From Peronospora farinosa (Eukaryota > Oomycota > Peronosporomycetes > Peronosporales > Peronosporaceae): a stretch of DNA of 64,000 nt. The translations under genes were made by a program, and so were the position numbers. Location: the NCBI GenBank assembly GCA_947646735.1, contig CANTFK010000980.1, positions 186,001-250,000 of the forward strand, read 5' to 3'. The notes beneath the pieces are model-generated. The model worked only from the letters and a program-made list of their open reading frames with translations, was not told the origin of the DNA and searched no databases. How positions within the stretch are numbered: position 1 is the first letter of the stretch; the number at the start of each line of letters is the position of its first letter. Shown here one piece after another: positions 9,950-19,148 of the stretch.

Positions 9950-11876
9950 CTAAAGCTCCAGGATGGGGTACAGAAGACAACCGATATTGGTTGAGCCACG
10001 GCCACGCGGAATCCGACACCCGAAGGGCCTCGAGCAGGTCGACTGGGTCCGACCCCTCTTCACGACCAGGGTACCAATAAACCACACGGCGGGTTCGAGG
10101 AAGATGACGGAAGAAAGGGTCCAGGAGAACGTCGAGATCGCAGCGGCCCTGCTCATCCCAATGAAGATAAGGTCGACCACCTCCCGCCACGCTCGAGTCG
10201 CCCGGCTCCGACGCTTCTTCCGCGCGTTGTAGTAGGACGCGAGGAAAGAGTTCGCGCGCGCTTGGTACTTGGAGATACACAGGCAGTGGGTCGCCTCCCA
10301 AAGTGCTTGACTATGCTTTTCGTCAAACTGGATGTAAGCCGCTGCCAACTGGGCGAACCAGCCAACAGGTCGGAAGGAAATGGGTTGCATGGGAAAACGA
10401 GCTTCCACCCAAGGTTCCGCCGCCAGCAATCTCTGGATCATTGGAGGGTTCACCAACGACTTCTTCCATTTGGGAGGGCGGTCGAGGTTTCCGTCCGAAG
10501 GACCGAACCAACCCCAAGGTAGATCCAGCTTGTCGACCAAGTCTTTGGGAGACATTGTTACAATGCACCAAGAATTGACCAGGTCAACCGGCCAAGGTGC
10601 CACTTCCGCGGCAGAGAAGGTCTTCAGCTGCATGTACCCTGGGATCTTTGCATCCTTGGGGAGCAAGCAAGAGTCGGCCGAAAGGGGCGAAGTGTTGTCC
10701 GCATCAGTGGGCGCGCTCTTCTCTTTCTCCGCAGACGACTCGGTCTCCGAGTCCGACGTCCCGAACATCGCCCGCTTCAGCGAGAGGCCGGTAGCCAAGG
10801 TGGTCATCAATGGGGGAGCGGACGTCGGCGGAAGACGTAAAGAGCTTGCACTGGTGGGGCGCCGATTAGAAGAACGAGACTTGGCCAGGGCCACCCGAAG
10901 TGTCTCGCTGTCGTCGCTGAGGCCATCGTCCGAAGACTAGGAGAACGGCCACCAGAGACTGCCGACAGCGGTATGGCAGATGGGTCGGGCCTCGGAGGCT
11001 TGGAAAATTTGGCAGGTACACGAGGTGACGGCCGCCTGGACTGTTTACCAAGAGCTTTCGCCGGCCTCGACGGGGAAACTACGGCTGGGGGCGAAGCTGC
11101 CGAAGGAGGAGCTGGTCCCGGAGGTGGCCCATCGGAGAAGTCGACGTGATCAAGCTCTGCAGCGAGAAGCGAGTAACGGCTTCGAATGCGGTCGATCTTA
11201 CATCGCAGGCGATCCACCAGAGTCGTCTTGCGCTGAAGAGCTTCGAGGAGTTGGACCACCAGCCGGTAATTGTCGCGTAACGTCTCTTCCAAACGCTCAC
11301 ATTGAGTGGCCAATAAGGTGGCCGAAGTGGGAACGACACCTAGCCGACCCTCGCAGTCCTCTATGCGGTGAGACTGTGTGTCCACGAGAGCTTGCAGTTC
11401 CTGCAGAGCTACACGCACGTCGACTGGCGCGGAAGACGGATTGTTAACCATGGAGATCGGCGTGGCAGAAGAATCTGCCGTCTTGGCAGGAGGCAAAGCG
11501 GTAAAAGCAGGAGAGCTGTTAACGACGACAGTTTCGGCAGAACTCAACGGTGAAGATACCGGCCCGGGAAGGTCGGCCAAGGACGTCTCTTCGAATGGAG
11601 AGTCAACCGAAGGCGCGGGGACGATCGAGGTCGGCTCTTCAGACGGTGGGTCAGCGGAAGGTGGATCAGCAGATGGTGGGAAGAACCAGCAACCGAAGGC
11701 GCGGGGACGACCGAGTTCGGCTCTTCAGACGGTGGGTCAGCGGACGGTGGGTCAGCAGACGGTGGGTCAGAACCAGGGGCAACCGAAGGCGCGGGGACGA
11801 CCGAGTTCGGCTCTTCAGACGGTGGGTCAGCGGACGGTGGGTCAGCAGACGGTGGGTCAGAACCAGGGGAAGACAT
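9950..11876 (-). pseudogene. Long antisense ORF(s) in the 3' region of the Ty3/Gypsy element
   Basis: On the minus strand three open frames follow one another: 11,876-11,544 (Ser/Pro-rich repeats), 11,580-10,807 (257 codons) and 10,894-9,950 (314 codons). They overlap slightly and are in different frames, as expected for one ancestral ORF of about 640 codons with two frameshifts. The middle piece has a probable coiled coil (ALQELQALVDTQSHRIEDCE, then LRDNYRLVVQLLEAL) and a Pro-rich tail. The last piece is rich in Trp and Arg and has a dense block ending in RKKRRSRATRAWREVVDLI. No nucleic-acid enzyme motif is seen. Antisense ORFs at this position are known in some plant Ty3/Gypsy lineages, but I do not recognise this protein. 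Function unknown. Confidence 0.6.
11605..11872. repeat. Tandem repeat, about 3 copies of 86-90 bp
   Basis: AACCGAAGGC starts units at 11,605, 11,691 and 11,781. Each unit contains GCGGGGACGA, GGCTCTTCAGACGGTGGGTC and further GGTGGGTCAGC sub-repeats. Copies 2 and 3 are nearly identical over 90 bp. Read on the minus strand the unit encodes a Ser/Pro/Asp-rich 30-residue repeat (SDPPSADPPSADPPSEEPNS), so the antisense ORF has a repetitive N-terminus. Confidence 0.9.
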
Positions 11877-12169
11877 GGCTGGAACGACATGAGTTAGAGA
11901 TGGACTATTAACAAAGGGTACAGTGAAGGACCTACGTGACTAAGGAAGTGAAGACATGCGCGTGCTCAATCCGTTGTACGGTTGAGCAGGTGCAGGGGGC
12001 GGCTGTGGTGAAGTGCTGTTTTTGTGATGTGGAGGTCCCAGAATCCAGTTGGATTCGGAGTATAGACCGTGGGTCAGGGACAGGAGACCAGAGAGACAGG
12101 GGCCTCGAAGGGGAGTGACCGTTGGTGGAGAACAATCCGCAGGACCTACAGAAGAAAAATAAGTATCAG

Positions 12170-12189
12170 GGTACCGGTTAACCGGTACC
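12170..12189. repeat. Perfect 20-bp palindrome in LTR copy B
   Basis: GGTACCGGTTAACCGGTACC is its own reverse complement. The matching places in copy A (about 978-1,000) and copy C (about 16,608) keep the sequence only partly, for example GGTAAGGTTTAACCGGTACC in C. The meaning is unknown; a protein binding site or chance are both possible. Confidence 0.8.
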
Positions 12190-12234
12190 GAAGGGAGTTG
12201 ACCATGGCCCTTCATTGATCGACCTGGCCCCTCG

Positions 12235-12500
12235 TTGGTAGACCCGGGTCCCTCATCGGTCGATCTGGGTCCCTTGTCGGTCGACCCGGTCCTCGCTGGT
12301 AGACCATGGTCCCTTATTGGTCGACCCGGTCTCTCGTTGGTAGACCTGGATCCCTCGTTGGTCGACCATGATCCCTCGTTGGTTGACCTGGTCCCTCATC
12401 GGTCGACCTGGGTCCCTCATTGGTCGACCTGGTCCCTCATTGGTCGACCTGGGTCCCTTGTTGGAAGACCCGGTCCTTCGTTGGTAGACCTGGGTCCCTC
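12235..12500 (+). repeat. Minisatellite inside LTR copy B
   Basis: About eleven units of 21-24 bp on the pattern GTAGACCTGGGTCCCTCGTTG or GTCGACCTGGTCCCTCATTG. Copy A has about four units (1,030-1,110) and copy C about eight to nine in inverse orientation (16,370-16,580), so the LTR carries a length-variable minisatellite. Confidence 0.85.
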
Positions 12501-13340
12501 GGCGATCAACCTCGGCCCTTCGGGGTTCAGCCACTCCGGACCAGTTAATACAAGGATCAGACTAGTCGACGCAAGGAATCAGAGCTTCAGGCAAGGATAG
12601 AGTAAAGGAGTTAAAAGGATATGAATATATTAAATACTACTCAATTTGCGATCTACTTGGCAAGTCTTCGTCGCGCTGTATAGGAACTCGAGTCTGGCCA
12701 CACGCCTGTTTCGGGAGAGGGATATATTTGGCCCCCCGTTGAAGATAGGCGTGTGGTTAGACTCAAGTGCGAGCTACGTGGCACGACTCCGTCACCCAAG
12801 AAGAACTTGCTCTAAGTTACTCACAGTTCCGGGAAGGGATATATTTTGGCTCCCCGTCGAAGACAGTTGTGTAGCGAAGTTCAAGTGCGAATAGAGCTCC
12901 AGGATATATTTGGCCTGTGAGCTCGTTCGAGTAACAACACCCCCCAAGACCCGCTATCGGAAGCGGCCTCCCTTACCTCACGGTCCGGGAGCAAAGTAAA
13001 GGTCAGGTGGTTGATACCCCTGAAACAAGATGGAACAGGCCAGGGATAAGCTCCCTGAAGAATTTGGCTTTAAGTCCACTCTCAACAAGGTCGATCGAGA
13101 GGCCACCTACCGGCCCACCGAGTGAAGCATATCCACTCGAGGCCTCCAAGGTCTACCTCTCTCAAGCCAGACGTCTACATCTTCACCAAGTCCTCCGAAA
13201 AGTGCGACCCGCCAGCCGACGGGTACACAAGGTGAGAGAAGGTCCATACGCGGCATCGGGGTACCCCCTCCGACAGCCGGCAGTCCGGCACAGTGAGTGG
13301 TTTGGGGTCTCATCATACAATTTTGAGAACCCACTCCACC

Positions 13341-13635
13341 ACACGCCTGTTCCGGTAGAGGGATATATTTGGTACCCCCGTTGAAGATAGGCGTGTGGTT
13401 AGACTTAAGTGCGAGCTGAACCCCCCTGTGGCACGACTCCGTCACCCAACAAGAACTTGCTCTAAAGCTACCACCTGTTCCGGGAAGGGATATATTTGGC
13501 CCCCCGTTGATGACAGTTCCGTGGTTAAGTTCAAGTGCGAATAGAGCCCCAGGACATGTTTGTCCTGTGAGCTCGTTTGAGTAGCAGCACCCCCCCCCCC
13601 AAGGCCCGCTATCAAAATCGGTCTCCCTCAGTGAC
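13341..13635 (+). repeat. Diverged LTR fragment (copy D)
   Basis: Directly after copy B the sequence CACGCCTGTTCCGGTAGAGG starts a second, more diverged copy of the internal LTR segment seen at 12,700-12,960, including GAAGATAGGCGTGTGGTTAG and a run of C at about 13,590. It breaks off near 13,635, before the next coding fragment. Copy B therefore abuts, or was inserted into, a related older LTR. Confidence 0.75.
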
Positions 13636-13650
13636 ACTGCTAGTCTAGCA

Positions 13651-14744
13651 GTGGTCACGGCACCTATAGGTGTCACAGAGGAGGCACGGCAAGAAATGCC
13701 TGTGCTCCTTGACGATAACACTGTACTGTTATCGACAGCGACGATCCATGAACGACCTCTTGGAGGCGTCATAGGCGAGCTGGATGCTAAAAGCGTGAGC
13801 GAAGCTCAGCGCTTTGTGGATGAGCGATTATCCATCACACGTAAAGTCCGTGACGCGATGGGAAGCGCACAGGACAAACAAAAACAACATGTAGACCAAC
13901 ATGGTCGCAAAAACAATGACACTTTAGTGTAGGGGACAAAGTTCTATTAAGTACTGATGCCCTGCCTAAACATACAATTTCGGTACTAACTGGTGGTACT
14001 ACTAAGCTATTGCCCCGATTCATTGGGCCCTTTACAGTGGTTAAAGAAGTTGGATACCTAAATTATAGGCTCACTCTCCCACCGTATGTGAAGACGCACC
14101 CCGTATTTTATGTGGGTCGTCTGAAACGGTATGTTGATCCAGAAGAGATCACATATCCACATCGGTCTAACGAGACCGATGGTGACGTCGACTGTGAGTC
14201 GAGCGTCGCGACCGATCAGGCGACGAGGAAGCCGAGAGGCTCCCCGTATACGAACGAGGCGATAGAGGACTCTGCGATCGAGGAGGACTCCGCGATTGAA
14301 GCGGGTCTCTCATCACCAGTCGCTCTAAAATGTCCAAGCGGGTCTTCAGGCGGTCATACCCCTGACGGTCCCTCGTTCTCACATCGCGCAGATCCAAAGT
14401 CAGTCGCGAGACTTGACTCTCGAGATCTGTCACCTGCCTCTTCAGCGCAGCGGACTCAGCCTGCGACTGAACAGCAGCAGGGTAGGCAGCCGCGAGTAGG
14501 TGGGCGTAATCGCCACTCCTATCGGGCGCCACCTGTGTTGGTGGACACGGAAGGTAATACGCGCTTCCTTGTTGGAAGGCTGTTGGCCCACCGGTTTGTA
14601 AAGCGAAAGCTTCAAATCCTTGTCCAGTGGAAGGGTTACCCAACGAGCTTTGACTTGTGGGAGCCTGTGGACGCTTTGCGCTTCGACGTGCCTGGGCTGG
14701 TGGATGCTTATGTGAAGCAGCACCAGCTGAAGTCTTTCTGCTAG
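13651..14744 (+). pseudogene. Integrase C-terminus and chromodomain of a second Ty3/Gypsy family
   Basis: 13,651-13,932 encodes the end of an integrase core (KVRDAMGSAQDKQKQHVDQH). After a frameshift near 13,920 comes FSVGDKVLLSTDALPKH, then in the frame open to 14,744 FIGPFTVVKEVGYLNYRLTL and THPVFYVGRLKRYV, the standard chromovirus integrase C-terminus. A long low-complexity linker leads to a chromodomain (FLVGRLLAHRF .. QILVQWKGYP .. FDLWEPVDALRF, about 14,560-14,690). It differs from the first element's chromodomain, so this is another family. The rest of its pol is missing. Confidence 0.85.
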
Positions 14745-15564
14745 GTCCGGATGGACTAGCAGAAGAAGCGTGGCAAGAATCAATTGGGGGTCGCTTACCA
14801 CCCAAGATTTCATGCGCACGCTTCATGGCGAAGCTGTTTCGCTGCGACCGTTATTTCGTTGCATCTACATGCAAGGTAACACGGTGCCGGAGTTCAACTT
14901 CATATTCGTCGGCTGTTTCGCTAGAACGAAGCACGACTGGAATTGGGAAAGCACGACCAAGTGCTTCGCCCTGCTTTTTCCACAAGGGAAAGACGCTATA
15001 AAACGTATGAGCGTCAATAGCTGCACGATTCAAAAGCGCTGCACTAGACCCATCCGAATTCATCCACTCAGATGGAGGTGGCATTGGTGGCAAGCCACCA
15101 CTCACATAGCCGCCCTCGCGACGGCGGGCTAGTGAGGCCGAAGGTGTACTTGATGGAGCTTTAAGCTCACACTCACCTGAGTCTGACTCTCCATTATGGA
15201 TTTTCAAGACATCAGCATGAGGAGTCACATCTGACTGAGTCGCGACTACTCCTTTCGAAGTAGCGCGCTCAGTCTTAGTCGCTGCGCTCGTAGGCGCAGG
15301 CGACGAGGTTTTACCTTCGCTTGTAGGAAGCATAGATGCTCCCTCAAGGACGGGTGCCTCAAATGATGGGGACATATGTCCCATCAATGCGCTTTCCTCA
15401 TCGCCACTTTGGGGTGATGGCAATGGCGTAGCCTCATTGTAGTTTACAATGAGAGATGGATCTTCATCCACATTATAGTGAGATGGAAGATTTGCCTCAG
15501 TGCCTGAAGCACTTTTCGACGGCTGCGATAAATCGCGGCGAGTGCGCTTAGTGCTGGACTGCAT
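14167..15564 (-). pseudogene. Antisense ORF overlapping the chromodomain fragment
   Basis: On the minus strand an ATG at 15,564 opens a frame of 237 codons to a stop at 14,851. The same frame reopens at 14,826 and runs 219 codons to 14,167, so one stop divides an ORF of about 465 codons. The first half is Ser/Thr/Pro-rich with an ordered end (TFYSVFPLWKKQGEALG and VELRHRVTLHVDATK). The second half has a heptad-like stretch (ESAALKRQVTDLESQVSRL) and ends in an Arg/Ser-rich tail. About 580 bp lie opposite the chromodomain-coding strand. It could be a gag-like or accessory protein of another element. I do not recognise it. Confidence 0.5.
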
Positions 15565-15566
15565 GG

Positions 15567-16880
15567 GCGTGTGGTGGAGTGGGTTCTCAAAATTGTATGT
15601 TGAGACCCCAAACCACTCACTGTGCCGGACTGCCGGCTGTCGGAGGGGGTACCCCGATGCCGCGTATGGACCTTCTTCTCACCTTGTGTACCCGTCGGCT
15701 GGCGGGTCGCACTCTTCGGAGGACTTGGTGAAGATGTAGACGTCTGGCTTGAGAGAGGTAGACCTTGGAGGCCTCGAGTGGATATGCTTCACTCGGTGGG
15801 CCGGTAGGTGGCCTCTCGATCGACCTTGTTGAGAGTGGACTTAAAGCCAAATTCTTCAGGGAGCTTATCCCTGGCCTGTTCCATCTTGTTTCAGGGGTAT
15901 CAACCACCTGACCTTTACTTTGCTCCCGGACCGTGAGGTAAGGGAGGCCGCTTCCGATAGCGGGTCTTGGGGGGTGTTGTTACTCGAACGAGCTCACAGG
16001 CCAAATATATCCTGGAGCTCTATTCGCACTTGAACTTCGCTACACAACTGTCTTCGACGGGGAGCCAAAATATATCCCTTCCCGGAACTGTGAGTAACTT
16101 AGAGCAAGTTCTTCTTGGGTGACGGAGTCGTGCCACGTAGCTCGCACTTGAGTCTAACCACACGCCTATCTTCAACGGGGGGCCAAATATATCCCTCTCC
16201 CGAAACAGGCGTGTGGCCAGACTCGAGTTCCTATACAGCGCGACGAAGACTTGCCAAGTAGATCGCAAATTGAGTAGTATTTAATATATTCATATCCTTT
16301 TAACTCCTTTACTCTATCCTTGCCTGAAGCTCTGATTCCTTGCGTCGACTAGTCTGATCCTAAAGGCTGAGGTTGATCGCCGAGGGACCCAGGTCTACCA
16401 ACGAAGGACCGGGTCTTCCAACAAGGGACCCAGGTCGACCAATGAGGGACTGGGTCTACCGACGAGGGGCCGAAGTTGACCGACGAGAGGGACCCATGTC
16501 TACTGATGAGGGACCGGGTTGTCCAATGAGGGACCGGGTCGACCAATAAGGGACCGGATCCACCAGTGAGGGACCGGGACTTCCAAAAGGGGCCATGGTC
16601 GACTCCCTTCGGTACCGGTTAAACCTTACCCTAGTAATGACCTCTTCTTTGTTTGTCTTGTCTTTCACATTCTCAGCCAACGGTCTCTTCACTCCGAGGT
16701 TCCCTTTATCTCCGGTCCATTCTCTCTGGTGCGCGGTCCCTTCTCCCTGGTCCACGGCCCCTTGTCCCTCCAATCCAACTGGCCCCTTGGTTCTTCACAA
16801 TTTAGAAAAGCACTTCACCACAGGCGCCTTTGCAGACGACCCATCAGCCTTACCACGTTTCGGTGGCATGAGAATTGAGT
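15567..16880 (-). repeat. Inverted LTR (copy C)
   Basis: The reverse complement is nearly identical to copy B: the 82-codon open frame at 16,268-16,020 here and the one at 12,646-12,894 in B encode the same peptide. Copy C lacks about 38 bp found in B next to the minisatellite (near 16,368) and has fewer minisatellite units. Its outer part includes the counterpart of the GAGGGACAAGG purine-rich block of copy A. It ends at 15,567 exactly where the minus-strand ORF at 15,564 begins, with no primer binding site between them. Confidence 0.8.
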
Positions 16881-17504
16881 AGACTATGTGTGCTAGTAGC
16901 ACGAGGCAACTTCGTAGAAGTGCACGTCTACATGAGGCCTCTTATCCTTTTTTTTACTCCCACCTCCTCACAAAAACCATTTTGGGAGCTATTCAAAGAA
17001 GCGTGTGCTCTTAATCGGACTGAGTTGGGGTCATTTGAAATGTGTGCTTGGTCCGGCTTCCGCATCACTAAATTTATAGAAAGGTTGGGGTCAGAGTTAT
17101 TCAGAATCACAAAACGAACTGAGAATTGCTGGAGAGAATGTTGCACAGATATAACAGCTTAGAAAATTAATGTTTAGTTTCCTTGTAGTCATTGATTTGA
17201 GCTTCAATTGCCTAAGGCGGGCTGTTTGGTTCGCCCCGACCAGATACTAATTTTTAATAAAACCACAAAATATAGCGTATATATTATCACTTCTGATAAC
17301 TCGGAAAAATCTCAGAAGAAAAAAAACTCAGGAACCGTATATAATCTTGGAGTATTCCATTTTTTCGATTCAGGATTCCCTTGTAGTTGATCTAACGCAG
17401 CGTCTCATCACATCAAACGTCAATTGGTTGGGACTAAATAAAAAATCTTGGCTCCTATCCGTCACTTAATAATTTCATTGGTCGTGGCAACGTCTACAGT
17501 CCCC
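16881..17504. other. Intergenic, border between retroelements and genes
   Basis: No supported gene. Weak internal repetition (two GGTTGGGGTCA-like stretches near 17,020-17,090) and AT-rich sequence before the KH gene. The longest plus frame here does not resemble a known protein. Confidence 0.5.
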
Positions 17505-18683
17505 ATGAGCTATTACTCGACTCCCATGAAAACGAAGAATGTGTCGATCCCAGATCATGTTTCAGTTGGAGCTGTTATTGGTAAAGGAGGTAGCTACTGC
17601 AAAGCACTTCGTGAGAAACATGGCGTACGATGCTTTGTAGATGGCAACGACCGAAAGGTGGCACTGAAGGGACCAAGAAGTTGCATCCAAAGTGCGGAAG
17701 ATGAACTCATCAGGTTATTTGCCTCTCTCGAGACCACCGAGGCTAGTGAACAACGAGTCTTTGACATCGTAGCGCGTGGCGGGCCATCCCATTTGTGGAC
17801 ATTTCGAAAGGACGATGAGACTTCTAGCAATTTTAGAATTGAAGAGTATCCGTATCGCCTTCAGCAGTCTGGACGAGCAGTGGAGACTGCCAATCAGGAT
17901 GACGCTTGGATCAAGGAGTTTCATGAAGACGATACAGCTAATGTGATGAGTTATCTTTTAGAGACTCCGTCGAAATTGCCGCCCAAGATTAAACTATCGT
18001 TTGGGAAACTATGTTTTAAGCTCAAGTCCATACGCTATGAGAATGCAACTATCTCGTGGCCGGAGCTGCAGAAACTCCGCAATTACCATGACTTCTTGAC
18101 GCGCTGGTCCAATTTTTGCAAACGGACGTCGCCTTCCATCGCAGCTTTGATGGACGACCTGGAGGAGTGGATGGAGAAGGGGGTGGAGGTGCAAAAATTG
18201 CTGTCCGTGCATGTTGCTGATTCTGAAGGCAAAGTGTTTAACATGAAGTACCATCTCGTTGAAGGTCAGTGGGAGCTGTATAAGGCATACAACAAACGCC
18301 ACGTACGCGGCAGCTACGACGTCGTTTTCGATAAAGACATCTCGTTCCGCTTGCGCGCTGTTACCCGCGAGAAGATTTCGAAAAATGCCTCGGCTGATAT
18401 CGAACGCCACCTTGACATCTCGATTCCAGACAATGGTGACTACTTTTGTACCAAAGTCTCTTTGAACAGTACAGCTCCAGTAGGGATGCAGATCAACTCG
18501 TTCGAAACGAAGTCGAAAGCTTATGTGGAGGCAAACGGTCTTCACTTTGCTATTTGCTACATGGACCAACGTCAAGAGGAGTTCCGTCTCGAGTGTCGTT
18601 TATCGAACGCAGAGAAGGAAAAGCTGGACGTTAAGGATAACGAAGCTCAAGTGGTGCTGAAGAAAGTGTTGCAGATGCTGTAG
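17505..18683 (+). CDS. KH-domain RNA-binding protein
   Basis: Single exon of 392 codons. The first ATG in frame is at 17,505; the upstream part of the frame begins with a TTG and I exclude it. Residues about 11-72 form a K-homology domain with the GKGG loop (residues 26-29, AVIGKGGSYCKALREKHGV) that contacts single-stranded RNA. The remaining 320 residues have no motif I recognise: a helical middle (WPELQKLRNYHDFLTRW) and a mixed C-terminus. No signal peptide or membrane segment. Likely a cytosolic or nuclear RNA-binding protein whose partner is unknown. A 40-bp hairpin lies 60 bp downstream. Confidence 0.8.
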   Translation: MSYYSTPMKTKNVSIPDHVSVGAVIGKGGSYCKALREKHGVRCFVDGNDRKVALKGPRSCIQSAEDELIRLFASLETTEASEQRVFDIVARGGPSHLWTFRKDDETSSNFRIEEYPYRLQQSGRAVETANQDDAWIKEFHEDDTANVMSYLLETPSKLPPKIKLSFGKLCFKLKSIRYENATISWPELQKLRNYHDFLTRWSNFCKRTSPSIAALMDDLEEWMEKGVEVQKLLSVHVADSEGKVFNMKYHLVEGQWELYKAYNKRHVRGSYDVVFDKDISFRLRAVTREKISKNASADIERHLDISIPDNGDYFCTKVSLNSTAPVGMQINSFETKSKAYVEANGLHFAICYMDQRQEEFRLECRLSNAEKEKLDVKDNEAQVVLKKVLQML

Positions 18684-19148
18684 TAGCCGCCGGAATTGTC
18701 ATGAATGAGTGACTATTTCACTCGGCTAAGCTTTGTTTGCGAATACAACGAATTGATCTGCAGCGTTTTCTTGTAATTATTCTGCTCGGAATAATTACAA
18801 GAAAACGCTGCAGATCAACTCGTTGTATCATTTCGTGAAATTTGTACGTAAGTGTTCGGTGAAACTGCGCAATTCTCATTTCGTCGTGGTGTAACACTTT
18901 CCTCACTGTGTTCAGCGTCCTTTGAACCGACTGTGCTCGACACCTCTCGCAAGGGTTCTAGCAGAAACTCGGAATCGACATTCTTTAGACCCTAGGAGAT
19001 CATCATTAGTCGCTAAGTGAAGTATATGATGTGGATGCACTCCCATACCGTCAACTTGGCTACGTGGACTTATCTGCACCTTTTCAAGAGCGCTTTCCAA
19101 AGGTAATCAACGAGTTCGCCGGCAATAGAGGGTCTTCACATTACTGTT
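18684..19148. other. Intergenic between convergent genes
   Basis: Apart from the hairpin at 18,743-18,828 I see no coding or RNA feature. It separates the 3' ends of the KH gene and the pseudouridine synthase. Confidence 0.5.
18743..18828. repeat. Long near-perfect hairpin, 40-bp arms, 6-bp loop
   Basis: Left arm 18,743-18,782 and right arm 18,789-18,828 are reverse complements with one mismatch (GAATTGATC against GAGTTGATC), around the loop TGCTCG. It lies just after the KH gene stop. A 15-base piece of the right arm (GCAGATCAACTCGTT) also occurs inside the KH gene near 18,488. Confidence 0.95.

Larger units (their letters stand above)
796..13343 (+). mobile_element. Degenerate chromodomain Ty3/Gypsy LTR retrotransposon with two RNase H domains
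   Basis: Two directly repeated LTR-like segments (about 796-1,941 and 11,994-13,343) enclose gag, protease, reverse transcriptase, RNase H, a second RNase H, integrase and chromodomain in the order usual for Ty3/Gypsy elements. A primer-binding-site-like sequence follows the left LTR. The coding part is broken by several frameshifts and stops (near 2,500, 3,650, 4,163, 6,003, 6,655, 6,895, 7,492, 7,560, 8,457, 8,740, 9,100, 9,478 and 9,511), so the copy cannot be autonomous. About 2.3 kb between the end of pol and the right LTR carries antisense open frames and a 90-bp tandem repeat. The left LTR is more diverged from the right one than is a third, inverted copy at 15,567-16,880, so the two ends may not be an original pair. 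Exact termini and target duplication are not resolved. Confidence 0.85.
11994..13343 (+). repeat. Right LTR (copy B)
   Basis: Runs from GGCGGCTGTGGTGAAGTGC at 11,994 to CCACTCCACCACA at 13,343. The last roughly 800 bp are almost base-for-base identical to the reverse complement of copy C and more distant from copy A. A GAAGGGGAG purine run at 12,107-12,115 followed by TG could be a polypurine tract, in which case the true LTR would begin at 12,116. The similarity to copies A and C continues further left, so I give the wider limits. Confidence 0.75.

Noticed and set aside
12646..12894. 82-codon frame in LTR B, identical to one in LTR C (16,268-16,020)
   Set aside because: The identity reflects the near-identical LTRs. 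Copy A breaks the frame, so there is no evidence for a protein.
13107..13772. A 221-codon minus-strand frame through LTR B and the copy D fragment
   Set aside because: It runs through non-coding LTR sequence and is antisense to the repeat; similar shadow frames occur in copies A and C.
17448..17504. Longer N-terminus of the KH protein
   Set aside because: The frame starts with TTG; the first ATG is at 17,505.
18009..18575. 188-codon minus-strand frame inside the KH gene
   Set aside because: Shadow of the real plus-strand gene; no family resemblance.
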